Assembly (NCBI GenBank): GCA_021234155.1
Contig: JAJEKV010000207.1
Location: forward strand, 1,240,001 to 1,304,000
Direction of reading: 5' to 3'
Source of the DNA: Isoetes taiwanensis
Lineage: Eukaryota; Streptophyta; Lycopodiopsida; Isoetales; Isoetaceae
DNA: 64,000 nt
This document shows positions 56,541-64,000 of this stretch, piece by piece (position 1 is the stretch's first letter; every line of letters begins with the position of its first letter). The notes under the pieces were generated by a model. That model was not told the DNA's origin and made no database searches. It saw only the letters and a list, made by a program, of their open reading frames with translations. The translations under genes were made by a program, and so were the position numbers.

Positions 56541-56951
56541 GTGGATGTGCACCTTATAGAGGACGAAGAGGAAGAGGAAGAAGAAAACTGGGTCGACCCT
56601 GTCCTTTGTTCACCAATCAAGTATGAGCTACTGACTGCGCATAAGGGAAGGCTGAATAAGTACAGGTTTTATTTGGCCCTTTCGAGTTTTCTGATTGAAG
56701 TCTTCTGCCCTTTAGAGTCAACGTGTTGGGAGTTTCATATTGGAGGTTATGTCGGGCGGGAAGCTCTGAAGCTGGCTAGGAAATGCCAAAGTGTGGTCTC
56801 TGATGGTCAAGCCAAGGACTTCCTTGATATTTTTTTCGAGAAAGTGTTAGAGGTGGCACCTAGGGGTCCGATAGGTAGTGCAAAAAATAAAGCTTCCACC
56901 TCTAAGTCCGAATTGCCTCCAGATCTCGGCAGAGAGCGGGGAACAAAATGA
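56541..56951 (+). CDS. Inner element: methyltransferase-like module, motif I region
   Basis: The 136-codon frame has an acidic run (IEDEEEEEEENWVDPVLC), then KYRFYLALSSFLIEVFCPLE and STCWEFHIGGYVGREALKLA, RKCQSVVSDGQAKDFLDIFF. The last two blocks resemble the SAM-binding motif I and following helix of beta-class methylases (D-x-F-x-G-x-G...AA...GR), where motif I follows motif IV as it does here. The Gly pattern is weak (HIGGYVG). The outer copy lost this part at the tandem array. Confidence 0.4.
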   Translation: MDVHLIEDEEEEEEENWVDPVLCSPIKYELLTAHKGRLNKYRFYLALSSFLIEVFCPLESTCWEFHIGGYVGREALKLARKCQSVVSDGQAKDFLDIFFEKVLEVAPRGPIGSAKNKASTSKSELPPDLGRERGTK

Positions 56952-57348
56952 GAAAGCGGATGGAGCACATAAAGATGAATCTCGACAACCCGGTAGGTTA
57001 ACTATGCGGTCGAGACCGTGCCTATACTTCCAATCACATTTGAAATTCCGACTGAAGGGGATGTAGATAACGCAAACCAAGAAGACAAAATCCAAGATGA
57101 TACAGTGGATTCGGAAAGCTCTAGTCAGGTTAGCATAAAGAGTAATGAAGTATCAACCATAGTTCAAACACTAAGTGATGTGGTTGGCACTACGGCGCGT
57201 AATCAAGACAACCGAGAGTAAGCTCATCATTGCGGAAGTTGAACAGGAACCAGAAAGGTATGTTCTTCAAACACAAATGAAAATCGCGCCAGGCGCGATT
57301 TCAAGTTTCTTTTTCCTTGTCTCACAAGTGTGTGCTTTCTTATTACAG

Positions 57349-57983
57349 ACCTAAACCGGTTTCCTCCAAAATTTCGTGTTCGATTTGAATGGAGTGCTCG
57401 CGAAAACGTTACCTAAAGCACAATTCGACCTATCATGGTATGCACAGAAACCATTTGAGACACGTACGAAATGGGTATATCCGCGGCCGTATCTGAAGGA
57501 GATGTTAGACCAAGCTTTCACTTTATTTCGTTGTGCAATTTGGTCGTCGATGGAAAATAGAAATATCTGAGTGAAGTTTTGAGAGTAGTTCCTGAATTAC
57601 ATAGAGATTGGGCATCTGTTTGGGATCAGAGCAAATGTAAGTCATTTAAAAACCCTAAGGATCCGTCAGGTAAAAATATATTTGTAAAGTGCTTGAGCGA
57701 CATGATGGATGACTTGGGCGTTCAGGAGAAGGAAGACATCATTATAGTTGATGATGATGCTTTGAAATGTTGCTTCAATCAGTCACAGTCACTAAATCCA
57801 CCATCCTATCATCCTGATATGGTTACCACAGATGATTTTCTGCTAAGCTTCATTGGTGTCATGCAAGAAATAGCTTCAGGAAAAACGGTCGAAGATATAC
57901 AAACACTATACCCGCAACTTGATCGGACATGGGAAATTGACAGGGACCTTGAGAAAATCGTTCTAGAAAGGGAACTCTTTTGA
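57349..57983 (+). pseudogene. FCP1/SCP-like HAD phosphatase domain exon
   Basis: The exon follows acceptor TTATTACAG. FVFDLNGVLAKT is the HAD nucleophile motif (DxDxT with the second Asp replaced by Asn). TKWVYPRPYLKEMLDQAFTL and CAIWSSMENRNI match the R-P-x-L and IWSS blocks of FCP1-type CTD phosphatases. After a one-base shift near 57568 it reads WDQSKCKSFKNPKD and DIIIVDDDALKCCFNQSQ, with DDFLLSFIGVMQEIASGKTV. VDDD...K is the DD motif. The family dephosphorylates Ser residues, as on the RNA polymerase II tail. Here it is cargo of a transposon and probably degraded. Confidence 0.75.
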
Positions 57984-58242
57984 TATATGTATACTGGAAA
58001 TACACTTTCCATAAAAGTTTTGAATATGAAATATACTTTACACCAAACACATTCGAATATACTGTGTTCTTATATCAGCATTATTGGTTCTGTGTACGTA
58101 TTGTTTTTTTATATTATGTGTATGGTTTGCTATACTTGCAATAATTTATATGTATATACCGTCAATAATTTATGTGTGTATAAATAGGTATGCATGAAAT
58201 TGGCAAACCATCGGCTTCGGCCTCCGCCTTCTGCTTGTTATT

Positions 58243-58473
58243 ATGGCACATTCTATTACCTGCCAGATGAACCATGCGGACCTCTGCAGGTGCCGCGAGC
58301 TAGAAATAGAACTTCAGGACTGGCTTGATGTCGTTGCTATGAATCCCGACCGCTTCTATCCTGATCCCTTTGATGTTGTAATCCATCTTATATGGAATCC
58401 TGAGCATGGTTTGTTCATGATCGACAGGATCTCAGCACCGCCTGCAGCGCCTGTCGACGATGAATTGGATTAG
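58243..58473 (+). CDS. Small Cys-containing protein, inner copy (76 residues)
   Basis: Intact frame: MAHSITCQMNHADLCRCREL, EIELQDWLDVVAMNPDRFYP, DPFDVVIHLIWNPEHGLFMI. It aligns with the 79-residue frame at 59088-59327 over MNxxxxxRC...(L)xxWLxxVAM...YPDxxxVVIHLxWxPEH. Family unknown. It is the last gene before the right TIR. Conservation between the inner and outer elements at protein level suggests a real coding unit, perhaps a last exon. Confidence 0.55.
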   Translation: MAHSITCQMNHADLCRCRELEIELQDWLDVVAMNPDRFYPDPFDVVIHLIWNPEHGLFMIDRISAPPAAPVDDELD

Positions 58474-58837
58474 TTTTTTAGGTTTATGTTCCATTATAAT
58501 GTGTTATTCATGCCAAGCAAATCGCGCCACGCGCGATTTAAAGGACGAAAATCTCTATTTTGTAGCAACTTGCTTGCTGTTATTTATTCGTAAAGCACTA
58601 CAATTTCAATGTTTAGATTTCGTTGTCGTCCGTAATGGTACGAATTAATAAGCAATTTCCTACTTTTCATATTACCAACATTCTGTCATAATATGGGTCA
58701 TTTGCATCGAATATTTGAATGCCTTTGCATTTCAACATAAAATGCAACTTCCTAGCCCGAAAATGAACTCAGTGCAAAAGTATGGTTAATTCAATATAAT
58801 GGTCAATAAAAGGCTTATACGGCGTGATTTTGGAATA

Positions 58838-58868
58838 GACATAATCCCAATTTAATTGAATGATGGTT
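58838..58868 (-). repeat. Right 31-bp terminal inverted repeat
   Basis: Reverse complement of 46020-46050 without mismatch. It is followed by GTAG (58869-58872), the second target-site copy, then the resumed DUF8039 exon. Confidence 0.93.
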
Positions 58869-58910
58869 GTAGGGAGTTTCTTGGCTTGGCCAACAACACT
58901 ACTCAGAGAG
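58869..58910 (+). pseudogene. Outer element DUF8039 exon, 3' part
   Basis: After the target duplication the exon continues GSFLAWPTTLLRE and ends at donor GAGAG|GTATGTAC. It completes the domain begun at 45787. The same intron position and donor word occur in the inner copy at 52533. Confidence 0.8.
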
Positions 58911-59087
58911 GTATGTACTGAAAATTTTACTGTAGCACTGTCGCTCTTTACTGTAGCTACTGTAACATATTTCACGTGTCATCTATTCATGTGCTACTCA
59001 CATGCATATGTATGTCTACACAATAATGCTGGTACTGTATTGCTCGTGCTATAAATATGAGTTCCTTTCAGTGGTAGCGCATTACTC

Positions 59088-59327
59088 ATGTCCCACAATC
59101 CGATCACATCCTGTTCTAATTGCAATTGTCGATCTACCTTGCCATCGGCTCCAGAATATGTGGATTCCATCATTTGCTCCATGAACTATTCTAAAATTTA
59201 TAGATGCCAGCAGAGGGGCTTGGAACTCGATCCTTGGTTGCAGGGAGTTGCAATGGCCTCTGCTAGAAGTTATCCTGATACATATAAGGTTGTCATCCAC
59301 CTTGTATGGGTTCCAGAGCATAGTTAA
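59088..59327 (+). CDS. Small Cys-containing protein, outer copy (79 residues)
   Basis: Frame MSHNPITSCSNCNCRSTLPS then CSMNYSKIYRCQQRGLELDP, WLQGVAMASARSYPDTYKVV, IHLVWVPEHS. It is a paralogue of 58243-58473 inside the transposon. It lies downstream of the resumed DUF8039 exon, possibly as a later exon of the same gene, since an acceptor (CCTTTCAG at 59065-59072) precedes it. Function unknown. Confidence 0.5.
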   Translation: MSHNPITSCSNCNCRSTLPSAPEYVDSIICSMNYSKIYRCQQRGLELDPWLQGVAMASARSYPDTYKVVIHLVWVPEHS

Positions 59328-59711
59328 GAAGAGAGTGAGCGTGAAGTTAAGAGAGTGAGCGTGCCACTTGCTCATGATGAGCCTGGTTGGTGAAAGAATT
59401 GTCCTCTTCTTTTGTAACTGCCATGGTTTTTCCTTGTTGAATAAAAAGTCGCCTACATCCAGGAAGTAACTTGATTTGAAGTGACTCTGTAGTAGTTTTT
59501 TGGGTTAATTAATTAAATGTAATATGTATAGTAAATTTAACTATGAAACGAATTTTATAGAACATATTAATCTCTCGCGCTCAGCGCGAGAAGAACAAAA
59601 AACTAGAAATAACCTAACCACACTTGACATTCGTCCTTAAAAGAAAAAATAATTGTGAAAGTAAAAATATTTTTTATTCCAAAAAATATATACAACTGAG
59701 CTTTATAAAAG
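59328..59711. other. Non-coding; one outer-type palindrome
   Basis: CTCTCGCGCTCAGCGCGAG lies at 59572-59590. It matches the 43715 palindrome of the outer element apart from its centre. AAATAAAAAG-like polyadenylation sequence lies near 59440. No gene is seen. Confidence 0.6.
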
Positions 59712-60221
59712 CTATTCTGGTAAGACTGGTAGCAGTGGTGCAGGATCAATAATTATTGTCCTCTGTACAATGTAATCTAGTCTATCTGGATCCAGGTTTG
59801 TGATCATCAGGAGGCTGCTCATTTTGGCCTCCAGCATTCCTGAATGGTGGGTCCTTAGACTCTCTAACAAGTCTTTTCGTCCAGGTTTCAGGATTAGGAA
59901 ATGGCTCAAAACAAATTTAATGGCAATAGTTGCAGCTGCATGGAGGACTATATCTGCAATCTGCGCATTAAACTCGGCTTTTGTTAAGCCTGCCACTTGC
60001 TGCACCGTACTTCCACATCCATCTCTCTCCTCAGAGACAGGGAGGAGATGGTCGAACTTCCTCACCAACCTATTGAAATCCTGGAACAGTGTTGCTTCGG
60101 GGATATCTCTATGGAGTGCCCTGTCCCGGGCTTTAGTGAGGCTCAAGGCCAAGCCTCGCTCGTGCACATGTCCATGGTTTTTGGTAGCATCGACATGCAC
60201 CAAACCGATTTTATAATCCAT
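59712..60221 (-). CDS. Hypothetical 169-residue protein
   Basis: An intact frame: MDYKIGLVHVDATKNHGHVH, then LSLTKARDRALHRDIPEATL, FNRLVRKFDHLLPVSEERDG, AEFNAQIADIVLHAAATIAI, KDLLESLRTHHSGMLEAKMS and DRLDYIVQRTIIIDPAPLLP. It appears helical and soluble. No family is recognised. The long uninterrupted frame beside broken neighbours suggests a functional or recently functional gene, probably part of the outer element. Codon use on the plus strand also gives an open frame (59800-60216), but that protein is less natural in composition. Confidence 0.55.
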   Translation of the reverse strand: MDYKIGLVHVDATKNHGHVHERGLALSLTKARDRALHRDIPEATLFQDFNRLVRKFDHLLPVSEERDGCGSTVQQVAGLTKAEFNAQIADIVLHAAATIAIKFVLSHFLILKPGRKDLLESLRTHHSGMLEAKMSSLLMITNLDPDRLDYIVQRTIIIDPAPLLPVLPE

Positions 60222-60951
60222 TGATAAAACAAACTGCAGAGATTGAAATGGCGAAATGATATTTGTATTGATTCAGCAAATACGAAATTGGAAATGTGCT
60301 ACGAAATGGGATATCTGGTGACGTGTCCAAATGGGATATTTTTGTATAAGTCGCGCCCAGCACGACATATCTGTATTTGATAAATTAATATAACTTTCTT
60401 ATGTATTTTTCAAAATTATGGTCCATACGTGTCGCGCGCACTGTCGCACGTAGCGCGGTGTAGCATTGTATAGATATTTCATTTATTGTTATTGCATACA
60501 ATACTACGTTTTCCTCAACCTTTCTTCTAATTTTCAGATTTCTCATGAAACTACTGCGGGGGAACCCTGTGACAAATGAGCAAATGAAGACCAATTTGCT
60601 CTATCTTGCTGTGATTAGAGCAACTGCAGACCAATCTGTTACAACTTATCGTAATTAGTATAATTTGTGTTCCATACCTGCATAATATGAGAAAAATGTG
60701 TTAGGAACAATGGTTTGCTAAATCAAAGTCTAGCAGCAACAAATTTATCATCCCTACTAAGGACTGCAGATAGACATGCCAAGCCATGATTTACTCATTC
60801 CTTTGGATATTATGAAGACAAACACCAAAGACCTACCTTTTATCAGCAGAAGCATCTTACATTCTTCCAAGTATTGCTATCAAACTCTAGGATAATAAAC
60901 TCTAGGTCAATATTCTGCCTACCTTTGGTAAGACCAATTACCTTAATAATA
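60222..60951. other. No gene; decayed outer-type palindromes
   Basis: GTCGCGCCCAGCACGAC (60352) and GTCGCACGTAGCGCGG (60444) are decayed GC palindromes like those at 43484-43560. The rest is AT-rich with nothing recognisable. Confidence 0.5.
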
Positions 60952-61662
60952 CACTACTAGAGAATGGGTTGTTTGCGACGTCAGTTTGCGTATATGAAAT
61001 GTCCACGTCGCAAAAATCGCGCACGTTCCCATGACGTCACACAAAATGTAAACGACGTCGCAGATAGAACGTCCCACATCACGTCTGGTCAGACGTCGCA
61101 ATGGCAAAAATCGAGTAAGTTCCTATGACGTCGCACAAAATTCAAACAACGTCGCACGTAGAACGTCATACATCACAATTGGAACGTCTGGCCAGACGTC
61201 CCAATGGCCTACTACGTGCCACGCCGCACTAGCGACGTATCACATCGCAAGTGCAACGTCATTACAACGTGAAACGTCACAATTGCAACGTCTCATTGCG
61301 ACTTAAAGGATAAACATAAAATAAATACAAATACGAGTTGTTGGTAAGGCCTCATGTTTGTTAGCCAGAGGTAGGGGTTCAAGTCCACAAAAAAATGTTT
61401 TGGGCACACATATATGTATGTCTTAGCAACATATGAGCGACGTCTGTAAAACATCATAAGGACATATTTTGTACATATTTGCTACGTCCATAACGTCGCT
61501 AATACGTTGCACATGCGGATGCGACGTCACGTCACGCTGCGACGAATCCACAGCGACGTCATTTGTGACAAGCGGGAAATGTTATTAAAGCGTGTGCATG
61601 CGACGTTTGATGTCCTCGTTACGACGCAAACGACGTCGCAAACTGCCTATTCTGTAGTAGTG
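60952..61662. mobile_element. 711-bp non-autonomous CACTA element
   Basis: It begins CACTACTAGAGAATGGG and ends CCTATTCTGTAGTAGTG, the CACTA terminal pattern with inverted ends, and is flanked by the 3-bp duplication ATA (60949-60951; 61663-61665). The interior is a mosaic of GACGTCGCA and ACGTC repeats in both orientations, as in CACTA subterminal transposase-binding regions. No transposase is encoded. Confidence 0.9.
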
Positions 61663-62369
61663 ATATGAGAAAAATTGGAAGCCTGCATCTTGAGGAAGCC
61701 ATTAGATAGCACATACTACTGATAACTGGCAAAAGAACTATTAGTGCTATTAAATTCTTTAACAGTCATAGGCATCCGATGCCAATTTGCTTTATAAACT
61801 TGTGCAAAGCTATCTTCTCATAGCAAATGATTGCCCTGTATATCACGTTGATCAATAAAGACCATTTAAGACCATTTTGTTGGACTGCTCATGGCATTCA
61901 ACCTGAGATATCCATTTCACAGTTCCTTGCATAGCATTACAATCAAGTCCCTCTTTTTTCTGAAGAAAACAAAGAAGCTGTTGCGTATGCTTATTCTCAG
62001 TTGAAGATATCCTTTAGCAGTCGGCTCATTATTTGGGCATACAAATTATAATCCAAAAATGCTCTTCAATCTCATCTATTCTAACCTATTCAATGCAAAA
62101 TCACATGCACGACCCGGCATCACCCAGACCCTCCGGAATGAGCTACAGCAAAAAAAAGAAAAAGAAAAAAAGCACAATGCATAAGCCTGCATAATGGAGT
62201 TGCTTTCATCAAAGAGAGCTTGCATACAGAACTTCCACATATTGATACATGTTAGAATACGAGGGCCGGGAACCCACATTGATATGTCTTGTTCCTTCAA
62301 TTAAATCTACATGAAGTCAATTTTACAACTAATACATTGTACAAATCCAAATATGTAATATAAAATAAA
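61663..62369. other. No gene seen
   Basis: AT-rich spacer between the CACTA element and the Helitron start at 62370. Open frames are short, and an A-rich run lies at 62148-62170. Confidence 0.5.
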
Positions 62370-62430
62370 TCTTTATTATAATGTTTTAGGGTGTGTCTTG
62401 AACTACGCCCTAATTTCGACGGTCGAGATT

Positions 62431-63018
62431 TCACGCCCTAATTTCGACGGTCACGATCATGTTTGCCATATTTTGGTCTGCTGGCTCCTTCCACTCATCG
62501 TGACGCCGGGCTATGGAATGTAAGCCAAACTGGGGGAATTGCGCTAGCCAGACTAGAGAGAATATGGCCTCGCGCCGAACCAAGTAAAGCATGCAATCCG
62601 GTGCTTTGGTTACGGCTTTTCCGAAAGGTGGGGAGATCCGCGGTGGTCGCAAGTGCGGTGGATGTCCGCTTCCCCTAATCTTCTCTTTCACTTGGCAAGT
62701 GATATTGGGGCCCCTGCATCTTTGGGGACATGGTCCGCAATTTCTCCGCGTGAAATAATCCGTTGCCATGGCCGACTTTGAAGTCATCCCCATGCAAAGG
62801 CTGCGGAAGTCGCCCGGATCCGTTCTAGCGGTAGCCACTTTCGAGCGCCAAGCCACTTCTCCATCCCTCCTCCATCTCAACCACGAAGTAGAAATGATCG
62901 CAAAGAAAAACTCTTGCGAGTCCGGACCACGTTGATCCGGTGGTAGGGTATTCGTGGAGTGCGTCTTGGTTTCGAGGTAACTTTTGCAAAGAAGCGGAGA
63001 GAAAGATGTAAGCTTCAT
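62431..63018 (-). pseudogene. Unidentified captured fragment in Helitron
   Basis: A 195-codon frame starts MKLTSFSPLLCKSYLETKTH and includes FAIISTSWLRWRRDGEVAWR and MGMTSKSAMATDYF. The plus strand carries splice-like signals too. I recognise no domain. The reading may be the complement of a captured exon. Confidence 0.3.
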
Positions 63019-63371
63019 TTTGATGATTAAAGCTCCATGTTTATTTTGCCCTAGATCGACATGTGCTCTTGATGAATACGAGCTCCGCTCTCCCTTTGCT
63101 ATGGTCTACTTACGTGTGCTTTAACTTCACCTCTTTTGGATTCGGATGATTCCCGGAGCAACCCGCCTATGGAGGTATATGACCGACTTTCACGCCTCTT
63201 GCATTTGATGCGGTCTGTGAGCAGCTTCTGGATTTGAAAATTTTGAGCATAAGGGGAAGAACTGCCCTAAGGTAATTAATCTATACATGAGTTGCATTTT
63301 AAGCTGAACATACCATGTGCAGTTTCTTTTGTCTTCTAATTGCGTTTTGATATTTGTGTGTTTCTTATTAG

Positions 63372-63608
63372 ATGTCTGAATGCCATTATTGTGGTAACTC
63401 TGGTCACAAGGCAAAGGCTTGCCCTCAGAAAAATAAAGCCAAAGATGATGGAGTTCCCGAACCCAGTGAACAGTCATGGCACTGTCAGAGGCCGATGGGT
63501 GCTCAATTTCTGTGTCAAGTGCATAGAAAAGGCCGATTCGTTGGATGTCTTGCAGCTTTATCATGGATTTGCAAACGCCATAGCTGCAGCAAGTCTAGCC
63601 TTATCTAG
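63372..63608 (+). pseudogene. Captured CCHC zinc-knuckle exon
   Basis: After an acceptor-like TTTCTTATTAG, the frame reads MSECHYCGNSGHKAKACPQK, a perfect CX2CX4HX4C zinc knuckle, then DDGVPEPSEQSWHCQRP. The later residues WHCQRPMGAQFLCQVHRKGR contain further Cys/His. Knuckles of this type bind single-stranded nucleic acid. It lies in a Helitron, so a captured host exon is likely, but a transposon gag remnant cannot be excluded. Confidence 0.55.
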
Positions 63609-64000
63609 TTCTCTGTTTGTTTTTTCTTTTATTTCTAGATAGATTAAGTTTATGAGTCATCTGCTTCTAGAAACATACAGCTCCATGGCATGTTTATGGA
63701 AAGTTTCCCCATTTCTTAGTGTTTTTTTGAAGCTCAACTATGGCTTCTGATCAGAGGATTTAGAAATGAATATTCTGATACAGTCGATGCATTTGCTAAT
63801 AGAATCCTCTAATGGGACCCACAGAGAGGATTGCTTGAGCTCTATCAGGAAGGGGTGATGAGTTTGATCAGAATGATTGCATAGCGACAACCGCAATGCC
63901 TTTTGCCAAGCTATGATGCAGGAATATTGTTAATTAAAGCATAAGGCCAGCACATGGCCTGACTTCCTTGCCTAAGGACCAATCATGCCACTATAATGTT
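63609..64000. other. No gene seen at right edge
   Basis: AT-rich sequence, presumably intron or interior of the Helitron that continues beyond the window. Confidence 0.4.

Larger units (their letters stand above)
46020..58868. mobile_element. 12.85-kb TIR transposon with 4-bp TSD, carrying multi-gene cargo
   Basis: The left end (46020-46050) and right end (58838-58868) are perfect 31-bp inverted repeats beginning AACCATCATTCAATTAAATT. Both are flanked by GTAG (46016-46019; 58869-58872). Ignoring the element and one GTAG restores the DUF8039 exon in frame (ETLGELV + GSFLAWP). Contents in order: DUF7869-like gene (minus), A-rich repeats, 550-bp foldback, a 92-codon ORF, DUF8039 gene (minus), divergent modular gene (plus), FCP1-like exon (plus) and a small Cys protein (plus). 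A 4-bp TSD fits Sola, Ginger or Academ-like groups, but the transposase is not a known match to those. Confidence 0.88.
62370..64000 (+). mobile_element. Helitron 5' part, runs off the window
   Basis: It starts TCTTTATTATAATGTTTTAG at 62370 after A, then GGGTGTGTCTTGAACTACGC and two copies of CCCTAATTTCGACGGTC. This closely matches the 5' ends at 23239 and 30441. No 3' hairpin with CTAG occurs to the right, so the element continues beyond 64000. It carries exon-like fragments at 62431-63018 and 63372-63608. Confidence 0.75.

Noticed and set aside
46020-58868. Calling the 12.85-kb element a Ginger, Sola or Academ transposon
   Set aside because: The 4-bp TSD is compatible, but none of the conserved transposase blocks of those families was recognised.
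1-64000. tRNA or rRNA genes
   Set aside because: I looked for cloverleaf boxes and rRNA core phrases and saw none that I could support by eye.

Overview
The window looks like nuclear DNA of a land plant in which transposons outnumber genes. The evidence is an Athila/Tat-like Ty3 retrotransposon, several Helitron ends, a CACTA-type element, DUF8039-type transposon proteins, the tail of a plant HMA-type metal ATPase, a plant WAV3-like vWA fragment, and GT-AG exon structure. NLRC3/RNI-type leucine-rich repeats hint at a non-flowering lineage, but I cannot name the genus. Nearly all coding stretches are split by introns, frameshifts or insertions, so few open frames are complete genes. Family assignments are from recognised motifs, without database searches.

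Layout. 1-2 kb: short tandem repeats and a Helitron 3' end. 2.1-9.1 kb: one complete Ty3 element on the minus strand, with LTRs at 2098-2466 and 8794-9143, target duplication ATCAT and a frameshifted pol. 9-15 kb: little that can be named, plus a decayed leucine-rich-repeat gene at 11.3-11.8 kb. 15.8-25 kb: a His-rich HMA exon truncated by a purine-rich Helitron (16488-18033), a 628-bp tandem duplication, and a second inverted copy of the same Helitron (23239-24791) beside another HMA-tail fragment. 26.2-30.8 kb: a host exon split by a 4.07-kb Helitron that carries a captured WAV3-like piece; the reading frame resumes exactly after the element. 35.0-40.9 kb: a GC-rich tandem array of about 1.13-kb units with one MITE inside.

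40.9-60.6 kb holds the most interesting material. A 12.85-kb element (46020-58868) has 31-bp perfect terminal inverted repeats and a 4-bp GTAG target duplication, and it interrupts a DUF8039-domain exon that reads through once the element is ignored. Inside it are a decayed DUF7869-domain gene (candidate transposase), a 550-bp foldback, a DUF8039 gene, and, divergent from that gene, a multi-module gene: an EGSEWYV module, an IDGQHSVEA module (ParB or DGQHR-like), a VWxKWN module and a beta-class DNA-methyltransferase-like part. An FCP1-like HAD phosphatase exon and a small Cys-containing protein follow. The interrupted outer locus has the same divergent pair (modules at 40.9-43.3 kb on the minus strand, DUF8039 at 45.7 kb on the plus strand) and a paralogue of the small protein at 59.1 kb. 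The 12.85-kb unit therefore seems to have landed inside a relative of itself. Each copy has its own class of GC-rich palindromes: a CGCGCC(A/T)GGCGCG type inside the inner copy, and CTCGCGCTNAGCGCGAG and CGCGTACGCG types only in the outer copy.

60.9-64 kb: a 711-bp non-autonomous CACTA element and the 5' part of another Helitron, with gene fragments, running off the right edge.
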